Notes: generated from the sequence alone by a model not told the origin. Shown: positions 33,128 to 41,882, numbered from the stretch's first letter. The stretch: DNA of 64,000 nt from Amycolatopsis orientalis DSM 40040 = KCTC 9412 (GCF_000478275.1 NZ_ASJB01000071.1:1-64000), one strand, 5' to 3'. Made by a program: numbers and translations.

Positions 33128-33652
33128 TCAGCGCGCGGTGGGGAGTTCGTCGATCGTTCCGCTGAACCGGGTCAACCGGGCGCGTTCCTCGTCGTCGAGG
33201 CGCCGGGTGCTCCCCTCGGGCAGGGTGCACGCGATCCAGATCGTCCGGCAGCGCGCGTAGACGGCCCGCTCGTCCCGCAGCCTGCTGTTCACCACGACGT
33301 CGGAGGTCCCGATCCGGCCGACCACGGTCTCCACCTCGACGGGATGATCGCGGAACGTCAGCCGCCGCACGTAGCTGACGTTGTGCTTCGCGATCAGATA
33401 GGTCGGCCCCTTCGTCCGGAAAACGCGCTCACGCCGCGGGTCGAGCATCGCGACCTGGGCTTCCTGGAGGTAGTCCAGCAGCCGCACGCTCCCGACGTAG
33501 CCGAGGTGGTCCAGGTCGGTGACACGCAGGCGGTGGCGGTACAGGTGGATCTCGGGAGCGGGACGCGCACTGGTCGTCCCCAGCGGATGTGCGTGCACGA
33601 AGTGGATCTTGAACGATCGTGAGGCGATCCGGCCGCGCGGCGCCACGGACAC
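33128..33652 (-). CDS. Hotdog-fold acyl-CoA thioesterase (4HBT-like)
   Basis: 174 residues with one hotdog domain; RVTDLDHLGYVGSVRLLDYL is the active-site helix pattern (DxDxxG) of 4HBT thioesterases. The first ~35 residues have no domain match, so the GTG at 33652 is uncertain and a start further in is possible. It lies 10 bases after the BtrH-like gene and probably shares its transcript. It likely hydrolyses an acyl-CoA or acyl-carrier thioester; substrate unknown. Confidence 0.65.
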   Translation of the reverse strand: MSVAPRGRIASRSFKIHFVHAHPLGTTSARPAPEIHLYRHRLRVTDLDHLGYVGSVRLLDYLQEAQVAMLDPRRERVFRTKGPTYLIAKHNVSYVRRLTFRDHPVEVETVVGRIGTSDVVVNSRLRDERAVYARCRTIWIACTLPEGSTRRLDDEERARLTRFSGTIDELPTAR

Positions 33653-33662
33653 CGGGCCGGGT

Positions 33663-34850
33663 TCACTCCATCAGGGCTTCGGCGAGCTCGCGGATCGCGG
33701 CCGTCTCGGCGGAGTGGATGTCCCGGAGCAGCGTCCCCATCGTGCCGAAGAGGGCGTCGACCTCGGCGTCGGTGAACGGCCTTTCGTCGTTGTAGTGCGC
33801 GCGCAGTTTCCACAGCTCCGCACCGGCCGCGGCGGCCGCGTCCTGCCCGGCGTCACCCTCACGGACCCCGGCCGACACCGCGCTGACCAGCCCGCGCACC
33901 CAGGCGAACTCCGCGTTGGCTGCCGGGAAGGCGGCCTCGGCCAGTTCGGCCCAGCGTTCGCCGATCCCGCGCCACGTCGAAGCCTGCTCGGCCAGTGCCG
34001 GGAGTTCGAGCAGGCCGGATGCCTCGGTGAGCGCGTCGGCGAACAGCCCGCGCAGATGCCCGCCCGTCATCCCGGCCGGCGTGACGCTTTCCCAGACGTT
34101 GAGCAGCGCCCCGACGAGCCCGTTCCGCTCGCCGAACGCGCGTGGCCAGCCTTTGGGATCGCGTTCGTCGGTCATCGCCGTCGCCCAGCGCTCCCACGCG
34201 GGCAGTGAGAACGATTTCGACGGCTCCGAGAGGTTCCGCGCGCAGTCCGTCAGCCCGGCACGCACGGCCGCCCGCCAATCGGAGACCTCGCCGGGCTGAA
34301 GCGTCGCGAGGAGGTTCTTGTACGAGCCGACCCGGCCGCGCGCGAGGTCGAAGGTCTTGCGGTCGACCGTCAGCGGGGCGAGATTCCGGTCGTCGACGAG
34401 CACCCGGCCGTCCTCTTCGCCGTACGCGACGACGAAATGCCCACCGCCGCCGGACGCCTCCGGCGGGAGCTGCCAGTAACCGAGCGACTCGCGGTCAGGG
34501 AGCACAATCACCGGTCGTCCCGCTTCGAGGTCGACGGTGAGCCGTTTCGCGGCGGCGCGTTTGCCGCCGGTGCTGTGGATGTCCGCCCGAAGGCCGAGGC
34601 GGTCCATTGTGGACTTCAGCCATTCCCGCGGATACTGCCAGCGCGCACGGAAGCCGAACACCACCGTCGACTGCGAATCCCGCGCGAAATCCCACAGGAT
34701 GTAGCCCGCCCCGATCCCGCCGGAGACGGCGAAGATCAACGCCTCGCCGGGCGTCTTCCCGTCCGGCCCTTCGACGCCGTGGTGCGCCAGGACGGCGGTC
34801 ACCGCCGACACGTCCGGCTGGAGTCCGCCCCGCAACTCGTACTCGCTCAC
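33663..34850 (-). CDS. BtrH_N/DUF4872-like protein
   Basis: 395 residues with an N-terminal BtrH-type cysteine-protease-fold region (to ~150: AVSGGIGAGYILWDF, GHFVVAYGEEDGRVLVDDRN with the His and Asp) and an alpha-helical DUF4872-like remainder. BtrH transfers an acyl group from a carrier protein in butirosin synthesis. At the N-terminus, where members often have a Cys before the first helix, this protein reads QPDVSAVTAVLAHHG, so the nucleophile may be missing. ATG start. Pairs with the thioesterase gene downstream. Confidence 0.62.
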   Translation of the reverse strand: MSEYELRGGLQPDVSAVTAVLAHHGVEGPDGKTPGEALIFAVSGGIGAGYILWDFARDSQSTVVFGFRARWQYPREWLKSTMDRLGLRADIHSTGGKRAAAKRLTVDLEAGRPVIVLPDRESLGYWQLPPEASGGGGHFVVAYGEEDGRVLVDDRNLAPLTVDRKTFDLARGRVGSYKNLLATLQPGEVSDWRAAVRAGLTDCARNLSEPSKSFSLPAWERWATAMTDERDPKGWPRAFGERNGLVGALLNVWESVTPAGMTGGHLRGLFADALTEASGLLELPALAEQASTWRGIGERWAELAEAAFPAANAEFAWVRGLVSAVSAGVREGDAGQDAAAAAGAELWKLRAHYNDERPFTDAEVDALFGTMGTLLRDIHSAETAAIRELAEALME

Positions 34851-34890
34851 CCCGCCATCATGCCCGCGAACGCCCGCGCGGGGTAATGCC

Positions 34891-35859
34891 TCAGAAATCC
34901 CTGATCAGGGAAACCCTGCCATGCAAGGGATCCGTCACGTACACGGCTTTGGAACGCTGGTCGATCGCGACCGCGCCCGGGTTCACGCCGAGCGACAGGT
35001 CACCGGTGAGCAGATTGGTCACGCCGTCGATCCGGGCGACGCCGTTGGCCCCTCCGTTGGCGTACACGGTGTTCGTTCCCTGGTGCATCGCGACCGCCGA
35101 GGATTCGGAGCGCAGCAGCACCGTCGCCTTCTCCTTGCGCGCGCCCACGTCCACAACGGACAGATGATGAATGGCCGAATTCGCGACGAACACAGTTCCG
35201 CTGCCGCGATGCACGGTGGCCCCAGTCGGTGATTTGCCGACCTTCACGCCGCCGGTGAACTTTTCCGCGCCGATGTCGAAGATCTCCAGGGAGTCCGTGG
35301 TCGGGCTGGTGCAGTGCGCGAGTTTGCGGCCGCCGTCCACCGCGATCGAGGACAGCCCGGACGTGGGCCCGGGGACCAGTTTCAGCAGGCGGCAGCCGAC
35401 GCCGTCGATGATGGCGAGCATCCCGGTGACGTCGCTGACCGCGTAGATCCGGTTCGCCTGCTCGTCGATGTCGATACGGGACGCCCCTGGACCGGCGGGG
35501 ACCACGCTGACGACGTCGTTGGTCAGCCCGTCGAGGACGAGGACGGTCCCGGCGGGCGGGTTGGTGACGAAGACCCGGTTGGTCACGGTGTCGACGGCCA
35601 GCCCGGCGGGTTCGCCGCCGACCGGGATCACCGCGCCGACGGTCCCGCTCCGGGAGTCGAGCACGACGATCGTGCCGGTGGAGGGGTCCGAGACGTAGGC
35701 GAACCCGGTGACGGAATTCACCGCGACCGCCTCCGGAGTGCCCCCGACCTCGATCACCAGGACTTTCTCGGCTCTGGCCGCCGGGGCGAGGGCGACCGCG
35801 GAAGCACCGGCCGCGGCCAGTGTGAGCAGGGCTCGGCGGCTCAGTTCGGGTCCTCGCAC
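34891..35859 (-). CDS. Exported YncE-like beta-propeller protein
   Basis: 322 residues. The N-terminus GPELSRRALLTLAAAGASA looks like a Tat or Sec signal with an Arg pair. The rest is about six to seven blades of the YVTN/NHL-like pattern (VNSVTGFAYVSDP, VDTVTNRVFVTNP, DEQANRIYAVSD). Such repeats form propellers that bind other proteins or small molecules; no catalytic residues are visible. GTG 35859 has GGGGAGG upstream. It is divergent from the HtpX-like gene. Confidence 0.72.
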   Translation of the reverse strand: MRGPELSRRALLTLAAAGASAVALAPAARAEKVLVIEVGGTPEAVAVNSVTGFAYVSDPSTGTIVVLDSRSGTVGAVIPVGGEPAGLAVDTVTNRVFVTNPPAGTVLVLDGLTNDVVSVVPAGPGASRIDIDEQANRIYAVSDVTGMLAIIDGVGCRLLKLVPGPTSGLSSIAVDGGRKLAHCTSPTTDSLEIFDIGAEKFTGGVKVGKSPTGATVHRGSGTVFVANSAIHHLSVVDVGARKEKATVLLRSESSAVAMHQGTNTVYANGGANGVARIDGVTNLLTGDLSLGVNPGAVAIDQRSKAVYVTDPLHGRVSLIRDF

Positions 35860-36002
35860 AGGCGCCTCCCCAAGATCGTTCCGGGGCTCGACGATAACCC
35901 GCGGTTCGTCCGGGCGAAGGAACTTCGCGTCCCCCGATCGCGTTGTTTCCGGTGAGTAACCACCACATCCGCATACTCGGAGCAGGAGAGGAGCAGGACG
36001 CC

Positions 36003-36869
36003 GTGCACAAGCATCAGAACGGGCTGAAGACCGTCGTCCTGCTCGGCGTGCTGTCCGCGCTCATCGTCGGGATCAGCGGTTTCTTCGGGCGGGGCGCCCT
36101 CGTCATCGGCCTGGTGGTGGCGCTCGCGGTCAACGCCTACGCCTATTTCAACTCGGACAAGCTCGCGCTGCGGGCCATGCGCGCCCGTGCGGTCTCCGAG
36201 GCCGAGCAGCCGGCGATGTACCGGATCGTGCGCGAGCTGGCGACCACGGCGCGGCAGCCGATGCCGCGGTTGTACATCAGCCCCACCCAGGCCCCGAACG
36301 CGTTCGCCACCGGACGCAGCCCCCGGCACGCGGCGGTGTGCTGCACCACCGGGATCCTCGACCTGCTCGATGAGCGCGAGCTGCGGGCGGTGCTCGGGCA
36401 CGAACTGTCGCATGTCTACAACCGCGACATCCTCATCTCGTGCGTCGCGGGGGCGCTGGCGAGCGTGATCAGCGTGATCGCCAACATCGCGATGTTCGCG
36501 AGCGTCTTCGGCGGCGGAAACCGCGAGGACGGTGACAGCCCGCTGGTCGCGCTGCTGCTGGTGCTGATCGGGCCGATCGCGGCCGCCATCGTGAAACTCG
36601 GCGTGAGCCGGTCGCGGGAGTACCAGGCCGACGCGTCGGGCGCGGAACTCACCGGCGACCCGCTCGGCCTCGCGTCGGCGCTGCGGAAACTCGACCGGGG
36701 GACGCGCGCGGCGCCGCTGGTACCGGAGCCGAAGCTCGTGTCGCAGTCGCACCTCATGATCGCGAACCCGTTCCGGCCGGGCGAGGGCCTCTCGAAGCTC
36801 TTCTCGACCCACCCGCCCATGGCCGAGCGCATCCGCCGCCTCGAAGAGATGGCCCGCCGCCCCCTCTGA
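36003..36869 (+). CDS. htpX: HtpX-like M48 membrane metalloprotease
   Basis: 288 residues with two N-terminal membrane segments (about 10-45), zinc motif HELSH near residue 133 and the downstream Glu in REYQADASG, plus two further membrane segments around 155-205. HtpX-type proteases degrade damaged membrane proteins under stress. GTG 36003 has a purine-rich GGAGAGGAG site upstream; the longer in-frame start at 35943 lacks one. The gene ends next to a dense palindromic repeat cluster. Confidence 0.82.
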   Translation: MHKHQNGLKTVVLLGVLSALIVGISGFFGRGALVIGLVVALAVNAYAYFNSDKLALRAMRARAVSEAEQPAMYRIVRELATTARQPMPRLYISPTQAPNAFATGRSPRHAAVCCTTGILDLLDERELRAVLGHELSHVYNRDILISCVAGALASVISVIANIAMFASVFGGGNREDGDSPLVALLLVLIGPIAAAIVKLGVSRSREYQADASGAELTGDPLGLASALRKLDRGTRAAPLVPEPKLVSQSHLMIANPFRPGEGLSKLFSTHPPMAERIRRLEEMARRPL

Positions 36870-36883
36870 CCCCCTCGCGCGTC

Positions 36884-36935
36884 GCCTTTCGCCCCCTAAT
36901 CGCGCTCCGCGCGTCGCGATTAGGGGGCGAAACGC
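36884..36935. terminator. Hairpin between convergent genes, repeat-family member
   Basis: 36884-36904 pairs with 36915-36935 with one or two mismatches (arms CTTTCGCCCCCTAATCGCG and CGCGATTAGGGGGCGAAACG). It follows the htpX stop by 14 bases and faces the convergent RmlA gene, so it is probably a two-way terminator. It is also a variant of the repeat family. Confidence 0.6.
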
Positions 36936-36960
36936 AAGTCGCGCGCCCTCTGCCCCTCGG

Positions 36961-37069
36961 GCCGCATTCAGAGGACGAAACGCGCTCCGTCTCGTGCGCG
37001 TCGCGATTAGGGGGCGAAACGCAAGTGGGTCGCGGTCGCCTGGGGGAGCGCGTTTAGCGGGCTAAACGC
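36961..37069. repeat. Cluster of three palindromic repeat copies
   Basis: Three copies follow the hairpin: a divergent copy at 36961-36992 (GCATTCAGAGGACGAAACGC), a half copy at 36996-37026 (GCGATTAGGGGGCGAAACGC) and a perfect 20-base palindrome at 37050-37069 (GCGTTTAGC-GG-GCTAAACGC). They fill the 245-bp gap between htpX and rmlA; nothing coding is seen there. Confidence 0.7.
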
Positions 37070-37114
37070 GACGCGGTGGCGAGGCGGGACGGGGCGGGGC
37101 GCAGGGGGAGGCAG

Positions 37115-37996
37115 TCAGCCGGTGGCGCCTTGGGTACGGGCGACGTTCATCAGGTACTCGCCGTACCCCGACTTCGCCAACTTCGCGCCCAGCGCGAAGC
37201 ACTGATCCGCGTCGATGAAGCCCATCCGCAGCGCGACCTCCTCGAGACAGGCGATCCGGACACCCGTCCGGTGCTCGAGGACCTGCACGAACTGGCCCGC
37301 TTCCAGCAGCGAGTCGTGCGTCCCGGTGTCGAGCCACGCGAAGCCACGCCCGAGGTCGATCAGGGTGGCCCGGTCCTGCCGAAGATAGGTGAGGTTGACG
37401 TCGGTGATCTCCAGCTCGCCGCGCGGCGACGGCTTGAGGTCGCGCGCGATCTCCAGGACCTGGTTGTCGTAGAAGTACAGGCCGGTGATGGCCTTGTTCG
37501 ACTTCGGCTTCGCGGGCTTCTCCTCGATGGACAGGAGCCTGCCGTCCGCGTCGATCTCGCCGACGCCGTAGCGCTGCGGATCCTTGACCGGGTAGCCGAA
37601 CAGCACACAGCCGTCGAGCGCGGTCGCGGCGGCCTGCAGCCTGCTGGAGAACCCCTGGCCGTAGAAGATGTTGTCCCCGAGCACGAGCGCGACGTCGTCA
37701 TCGCCGACGAAGTCCGCCCCGATGACGAACGCCTCGGCGAGCCCGTTGGGCGCGGCCTGTTCGGCGTAGCTGAAGCTGAGCCCGAACTGGCTGCCGTCGC
37801 CGAGCAGCCGCCGGAAATGCGGCAGGTCGACCGGGGTCGAGATGATCAGGATCTCGCGGATCCCGGCGAACATCAGCACCGAGATCGGGTAGTAGATCAT
37901 CGGTTTGTCGTACACCGGGAGCAGCTGTTTCGAGATCGCCTGGGTGATGGGATGCAGGCGCGTCCCACTGCCCCCCGCCAGCACGATGCCCTTCAT
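37115..37996 (-). CDS. rmlA: Glucose-1-phosphate thymidylyltransferase
   Basis: 293 residues. The GGSGTRLHP signature at 8-16, KQLLPVYDKPMIYYP (thymidylyltransferase family) and LGDNIFYGQG are intact. It makes dTDP-glucose, the entry to dTDP-rhamnose and other deoxysugars. No rmlB, C or D are next to it; the RmlC-like gene at 21800 is 15 kb away. ATG 37996. It could feed the polysaccharide pathway, but other rmlA copies elsewhere cannot be excluded. Confidence 0.88.
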   Translation of the reverse strand: MKGIVLAGGSGTRLHPITQAISKQLLPVYDKPMIYYPISVLMFAGIREILIISTPVDLPHFRRLLGDGSQFGLSFSYAEQAAPNGLAEAFVIGADFVGDDDVALVLGDNIFYGQGFSSRLQAAATALDGCVLFGYPVKDPQRYGVGEIDADGRLLSIEEKPAKPKSNKAITGLYFYDNQVLEIARDLKPSPRGELEITDVNLTYLRQDRATLIDLGRGFAWLDTGTHDSLLEAGQFVQVLEHRTGVRIACLEEVALRMGFIDADQCFALGAKLAKSGYGEYLMNVARTQGATG

Positions 37997-38049
37997 GCGA
38001 TGCCCCCGCTTCGTAACCGATCGCTCGGGATCTCACACTACCGGGTGGC

Positions 38050-39198
38050 TCAGAACGCCGGGCCCTTCGCGAAGTAGGCCTTGCAGCCGAGGTTGTACTC
38101 GGTGGAGATCTGCAACACGTTCTTGCCACCGTCGACAGGCAGCAGTGTCGAGCTGTAGTTGGGGCAGAAGTTGTTGTGAATGCCGACGATGTGCACCGGC
38201 GCGGGCAGTTCGTACCAGTGCCCGGACCCGAAGTTGTCGTTGGCGAGCAGCACCTGGCCGTTCTTGGCCTGGGGGACGCCCGCCGCGTTCGTGTAGATCT
38301 GCCCGACCATCAGCAGCCGCACGCCGTTCGGACCGCCGGGGAACAGCGTGATCGTCTGGGCGTGCTGGAAGTAGTTGCCGCTGGCCGTGGTGACGCGGGT
38401 GCCGGGATCGAGCGGATCACCCCAGTTGGCGCCGTCGGAGGAGATCTTGAAGTACGGGTCGCAGTAGCGGTCGCCGTAGTTGCAGATCTCGTAGGCCAGG
38501 TAGTACCGCCCGTCGGGGAGGCGGCGGATGATCGGCATACCCGGCCGCACCCGATGCGGCGGGATGGCCATCGTGCGCTGCTTGGTGCCCCAGTTCACCC
38601 CATCGGTGGACGCGACCCGGTTCATCACCTGCGCGAACTGCGGCGCCTCGGTCTCGTCGGCGTAGTGCAGCCACAGCGTGCCGCCCGCGTCGACGACGAA
38701 CTCGGGTTCCCAGATGCCGTCGTGGTTGTGCGAGCGCGCGGCTTCGGACAGGAACGACCAGCTGCGGCCGGCGTCGCGGCTGGCCCAGATCTTGATGCCG
38801 ATCCGCCGCTGCGGCCCGGCGTCCTGCCGGTAACTCGCCGCCCACAACAGCGTGCCGGGACGAAGCCTGCCGACCCGCTGCGGCAGCTCGTACAGCGTTC
38901 CGCAGCACATGCCGTAGCGGCCGTCACGGTCGCGGATCTCGCCGATCTTGTGGAAGCTCTGTCCCTCGTCGGTGCTCTCCATGATCGGGGTGAACTTGCC
39001 GCTGCCGTCTTCGCTGGTGAGCGACGCGAGGATCCGGCCGCGGCCGGACGCGGAATGCTCCAGGCGGATGAGCCGCGCGTACGAGCCGTAGCCGGGTACG
39101 AGCTGTTGCCGCTCGGCGGCTTGCGCGGACGTGAGCAGCGACGCGATCACGGTGAGTGACAATGCGAGGGCGAATACGGTGCTGAGACGGCGCTTCAT
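38050..39198 (-). CDS. Secreted BNR/sialidase-fold protein
   Basis: 382 residues. A clear signal peptide (MKRRLSTVFALALSLTVIA) ends at about residue 28 (AQAAER). The body resembles the sialidase superfamily propeller, with BNR-like Asp boxes such as STDEGQSF and SRDAGRSWSF, plus SSDGANWG. Six or so Cys suggest disulphides. It may be a glycoside hydrolase acting on polysaccharide, but the Arg triad could not be checked. ATG 39198 has GGAAGG upstream. Confidence 0.72.
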   Translation of the reverse strand: MKRRLSTVFALALSLTVIASLLTSAQAAERQQLVPGYGSYARLIRLEHSASGRGRILASLTSEDGSGKFTPIMESTDEGQSFHKIGEIRDRDGRYGMCCGTLYELPQRVGRLRPGTLLWAASYRQDAGPQRRIGIKIWASRDAGRSWSFLSEAARSHNHDGIWEPEFVVDAGGTLWLHYADETEAPQFAQVMNRVASTDGVNWGTKQRTMAIPPHRVRPGMPIIRRLPDGRYYLAYEICNYGDRYCDPYFKISSDGANWGDPLDPGTRVTTASGNYFQHAQTITLFPGGPNGVRLLMVGQIYTNAAGVPQAKNGQVLLANDNFGSGHWYELPAPVHIVGIHNNFCPNYSSTLLPVDGGKNVLQISTEYNLGCKAYFAKGPAF

Positions 39199-39381
39199 CG
39201 GGACCTTCCTTGAACGCGACCGCCGGATTACACCACGGGGATTTGTCCACTTCGGACTGCCGCGAAGGCGTCGCGGCAGAAACCCACGCCCGAGTGGCTT
39301 GAATCGCTCGGCCGGGTGGTCCGGTAACGCTGGGCTATCGGTCGGCGAAGATCCCATGACTGCTCGACTAGGGGGAACAAC

Positions 39382-40071
39382 GTGATCAGGCGCTTGTGCG
39401 CGGGTTTGGGCGCCGTGCTGCTTACCGCCGGCCTGGTGGCCTGCTCGCCGGCGAACCCGGGCCGCGTCGTCCCGCGGGCCGCGTCGGAGGGTCTGCGTTC
39501 CTCTCCGACCCCTTCCTTGCCCACCCCGCCGCCGTCGACCTCCACCTCCCCGAAGCCCGGCCCCCAGCCGCCGGAGACGCACTCGGGTAAGGGAAACGCC
39601 TCGGTCCCGACGACCTGGCCGATGCGCCTCGGCTTCGTGACCTTCGACTGTCCCAAATGCTCCGGGCACGTAGCGGTTAACACCGAGAACGAGCTGATCG
39701 TCAACGACGTCGGCCCGTACAAGGGCACGCAGTGGATCAACGACATGCCCGGCCATCAGGCGAGGACGTTCACCGTCAAGGCCAACGCCGCGTGGACGCT
39801 GACCATCACCGACGAAAGCGGCCTGCCCGTGCTGGAGCCGGGCAAGACCCTCTCGGGCAAACGCGACGCTGTCGTCTCCGTGCCCGACGCCGTCTCATCG
39901 GTCGCCGTCACCACGAAGGGCAACGGCAATACCGCGGTCTGGGTGCACAGCGGCGACTTCTCGGATCTTCCCGTGAACCAGCTGGGCGACTACAAGGGCA
40001 GCGTGCCGGTGTCCGGCCCGGCCGTCGTCTCACTCGAAGGCGACGGGAGCTGGACGGTCACGGCGTCCTAG
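39382..40071 (+). CDS. Lipoprotein of unknown function
   Basis: 229 residues. Lipoprotein signal with lipobox LVAC (Cys21), then a Pro/Ser/Thr-rich linker (about 32-75), then a ~150-residue beta-rich domain with a CPKC pair near residue 90-93. No family recognised. The GTG 39382 has AGGGGG upstream. It is divergent from the BNR protein and convergent with yajQ, ending at a strong hairpin. Confidence 0.65.
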   Translation: MIRRLCAGLGAVLLTAGLVACSPANPGRVVPRAASEGLRSSPTPSLPTPPPSTSTSPKPGPQPPETHSGKGNASVPTTWPMRLGFVTFDCPKCSGHVAVNTENELIVNDVGPYKGTQWINDMPGHQARTFTVKANAAWTLTITDESGLPVLEPGKTLSGKRDAVVSVPDAVSSVAVTTKGNGNTAVWVHSGDFSDLPVNQLGDYKGSVPVSGPAVVSLEGDGSWTVTAS

Positions 40072-40078
40072 GTATGAC

Positions 40079-40113
40079 GAAGGCCACCTTCGAGAGGTCT
40101 GAAGGTGGCCTTC
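40079..40113. terminator. Two-way hairpin terminator
   Basis: GAAGGCCACCTTC at 40079-40091 is the exact reverse complement of 40101-40113. It lies between the convergent lipoprotein and yajQ stops, 8 to 10 bases from each. Confidence 0.75.
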
Positions 40114-40123
40114 CCCGCTGGGC

Positions 40124-40615
40124 TCAGCGGTAGTTCGTGAACTGCAGCGCGATCTCGAAGTCCTTGCCCTTCAGCAAGGCGATCACGTCCTGCAGCTGGT
40201 CCTTCTTCTTGCCGGACACCCGCAGCTGGTCACCCTGGATCTGCGCCTGGACGCCCTTCGGGCCCTCGTCCCGGATGAACTTGGCGATCTGCTTCGCCTT
40301 GTCCGACGCGATCCCCTGCAGGATCTTGCCGCTCACCTTGTAGATCTTGCCGGAGAGCGCGGGCTCGTCCGCCTCGAAGGCTTTCAGGGAGATGCCGCGC
40401 TTGATCAGCTTCTCCTTGAACACCTCGACCGCCGCCAGCGCCCGCTCCTCGGTCTCGGACTCGATCGCGATCGCCTCCTCGCCGGACCAGTCGATCTTGG
40501 TCCCGGTACCCCGGAAGTCGAACCGTGTACCGAGTTCCTTGCTGGCCTGGTTCAGGGCGTTGTCCACCTCCTGGCGATCGACCTTGCTCACCACGTCGAA
40601 AGAGGGATCCGCCAC
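40124..40615 (-). CDS. yajQ: YajQ-family nucleotide-binding protein
   Basis: 163 residues, the full length for the YajQ/DUF520 family (two ferredoxin-like halves). SFDVVSKVDRQEVDNALNQA opens the protein and RFDFRGT, EEAIAIE and GDQLRVSGKKKDQLQ are family hallmarks. Some members bind cyclic di-GMP; others bind nucleic acid or nucleotides, so the function here is open. GTG 40615 start. It sits directly upstream of, but divergent from, tRNA-Tyr. Confidence 0.88.
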   Translation of the reverse strand: MADPSFDVVSKVDRQEVDNALNQASKELGTRFDFRGTGTKIDWSGEEAIAIESETEERALAAVEVFKEKLIKRGISLKAFEADEPALSGKIYKVSGKILQGIASDKAKQIAKFIRDEGPKGVQAQIQGDQLRVSGKKKDQLQDVIALLKGKDFEIALQFTNYR

Positions 40616-40675
40616 GTGTTCTCACACCTCGTACTCGCTTGTCAGGAGCTTCCACCCTAGCCCTGCGTAACCCGG

Positions 40676-40706
40676 TTGACGGGCCCGCCACGGCCTTGGG
40701 TATTCT
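40676..40706 (+). promoter_or_regulatory. Putative promoter of tRNA-Tyr
   Basis: TTGACG (40676-40681) and TATTCT (40701-40706) are 19 bases apart and lie 28 bases before the mature tRNA start. The spacer is longer than ideal. Confidence 0.5.
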
Positions 40707-40734
40707 TTCATCTCGACCGGGCTTGCCCGGCCAC

Positions 40735-40816
40735 GGCGAGTTGCCCGAGCGGCCAAAGGGATCTGACTGTAAATCAGACGGCTACGCCTTCGGGGGTTCG
40801 AATCCCTCACTCGCCA
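40735..40816 (+). tRNA. tRNA-Tyr (anticodon GTA)
   Basis: Acceptor arms GGCGAGT and ACTCGCC pair over 7 bp, and the T arm GGGGGTTCGAATCCC is intact. The anticodon loop CTGTAAA between TCTGA and TCAGA gives GTA. A long variable arm (CGGCTACGCCTTCGGG region) is the class II form expected of bacterial tRNA-Tyr. CCA is not encoded directly at the 3' end. Confidence 0.95.
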
Positions 40817-40820
40817 CCCA

Positions 40821-40853
40821 GAGCGGCCCCGTGACCTGGTCACGGGGCCGCTC
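40821..40853. terminator. Perfect 15-bp hairpin after tRNA-Tyr
   Basis: 40821-40835 pairs exactly with 40839-40853 around a 3-base loop, followed by TTGTTCGT. It follows tRNA-Tyr by 4 bases and also lies 25 bases past the minus-strand WXG-like gene stop, so it probably serves both. Confidence 0.85.
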
Positions 40854-40877
40854 TTGTTCGTCTGGTCCGGGCGGGGC

Positions 40878-41873
40878 TCAGCTCCCGACGGGAGCCCCGG
40901 GCGGGCGGTGTTCTTCCTTCTTCTTCTCCTGGGGCATCTCCGGCGCGCTCGTCTCGCCCGCCTTCTTCCCGAGTTCCGGGCTGGCGTTCCCGTTGGCCAG
41001 CGAGAGCAGCTGCGCCAGCGTGAGGCCGGTGTGCCCTTCCCAGCTGGGGATGTGGTCCTTCCACTCCAGGTCCGCGGTGTTGCGGGCGTCGATGTGGGCG
41101 AACAACCGGTCCATCCGGCCGTTCAGCGCCTTCACGGCGTTGCGGTAGTTCTCCATCACCTTGTTCAGTTGCTGCTGGAACGCCCACATCACGTCGGTGA
41201 CCCCGCTGCTGTGGCCGACCTCGATATGCGTCGGGTCCCCGCCCTGCGTCTGCACGGGTGATCCGGGGGTCAAGCCGCTCGTGCCCCACAGCAGCCGGAC
41301 CACGTCCAGGCCGAGTTTCCCGTTGGGAACGGTGCCGATCGCGAGTTCGGCTACCTTGCCGCAGAAGAGCATGGCCGCGTGCATGTCGGCGCCCTCGTCG
41401 AGCCGGTCCAGTGCCGAGTCCAGCGACTTCCCCAGTTCGTGCAGGTCGTTCTTGCGGGCGGCTTGGACCGCGAACGCCGCGTCCAGCAGTCCGGACGCCT
41501 CGGGCAGGTAGCCCTCGGCGTCGTCGATGTTCTCGGATCCGCCCGCGAAGTACCCCAGGTGGTCTTGCACCAGGCCGAGATACGTGACGTACTCCCGCGC
41601 CGCCTCCCCGGACCAGTGGCTGTTCAGCCGGTCGCCGATGCCTTTCAGGATGTTCCGGGACTCCTCGAACGCCTCCTTCTTCCGGAGCACGTCGCCGGGC
41701 GCCCCGGCGAACGCGCCGAGATCGCCGTCCACGGCATATTTCAGCCAGTCCCGCAGCGGCTGCAGCAGGAAAAGGGTGTCGTCGGTGGCGTTCGTAGTGG
41801 GCCACTCGCTGCGGGCCTTCTCACACAGGCTCTTGTACATCGCCTCGAAGGCCGCTGGGCTGAGGTTGGTCAT
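40878..41873 (-). CDS. WXG-like ESX-associated protein
   Basis: 331 residues, mostly helical, with HWSGEA at 86-91, the turn typical of WXG100/ESX-type helical hairpins, and a charged Lys/Glu/Pro C-terminus (KKKEEHRPPGAPVGS). It has no signal peptide, consistent with type VII-like export. The remainder carries no toxin motif that I recognise. ATG start; it lies 9 bases after the small helical gene and both share an operon. Function unknown. Confidence 0.55.
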   Translation of the reverse strand: MTNLSPAAFEAMYKSLCEKARSEWPTTNATDDTLFLLQPLRDWLKYAVDGDLGAFAGAPGDVLRKKEAFEESRNILKGIGDRLNSHWSGEAAREYVTYLGLVQDHLGYFAGGSENIDDAEGYLPEASGLLDAAFAVQAARKNDLHELGKSLDSALDRLDEGADMHAAMLFCGKVAELAIGTVPNGKLGLDVVRLLWGTSGLTPGSPVQTQGGDPTHIEVGHSSGVTDVMWAFQQQLNKVMENYRNAVKALNGRMDRLFAHIDARNTADLEWKDHIPSWEGHTGLTLAQLLSLANGNASPELGKKAGETSAPEMPQEKKKEEHRPPGAPVGS

Positions 41874-41882
41874 CGAAGTCCC

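Noticed and set aside
36880..37070. Repeats between htpX and rmlA as a CRISPR array
   Set aside because: Copies are unequal, palindromic, irregularly spaced and differ in arms; there are no cas genes nearby.
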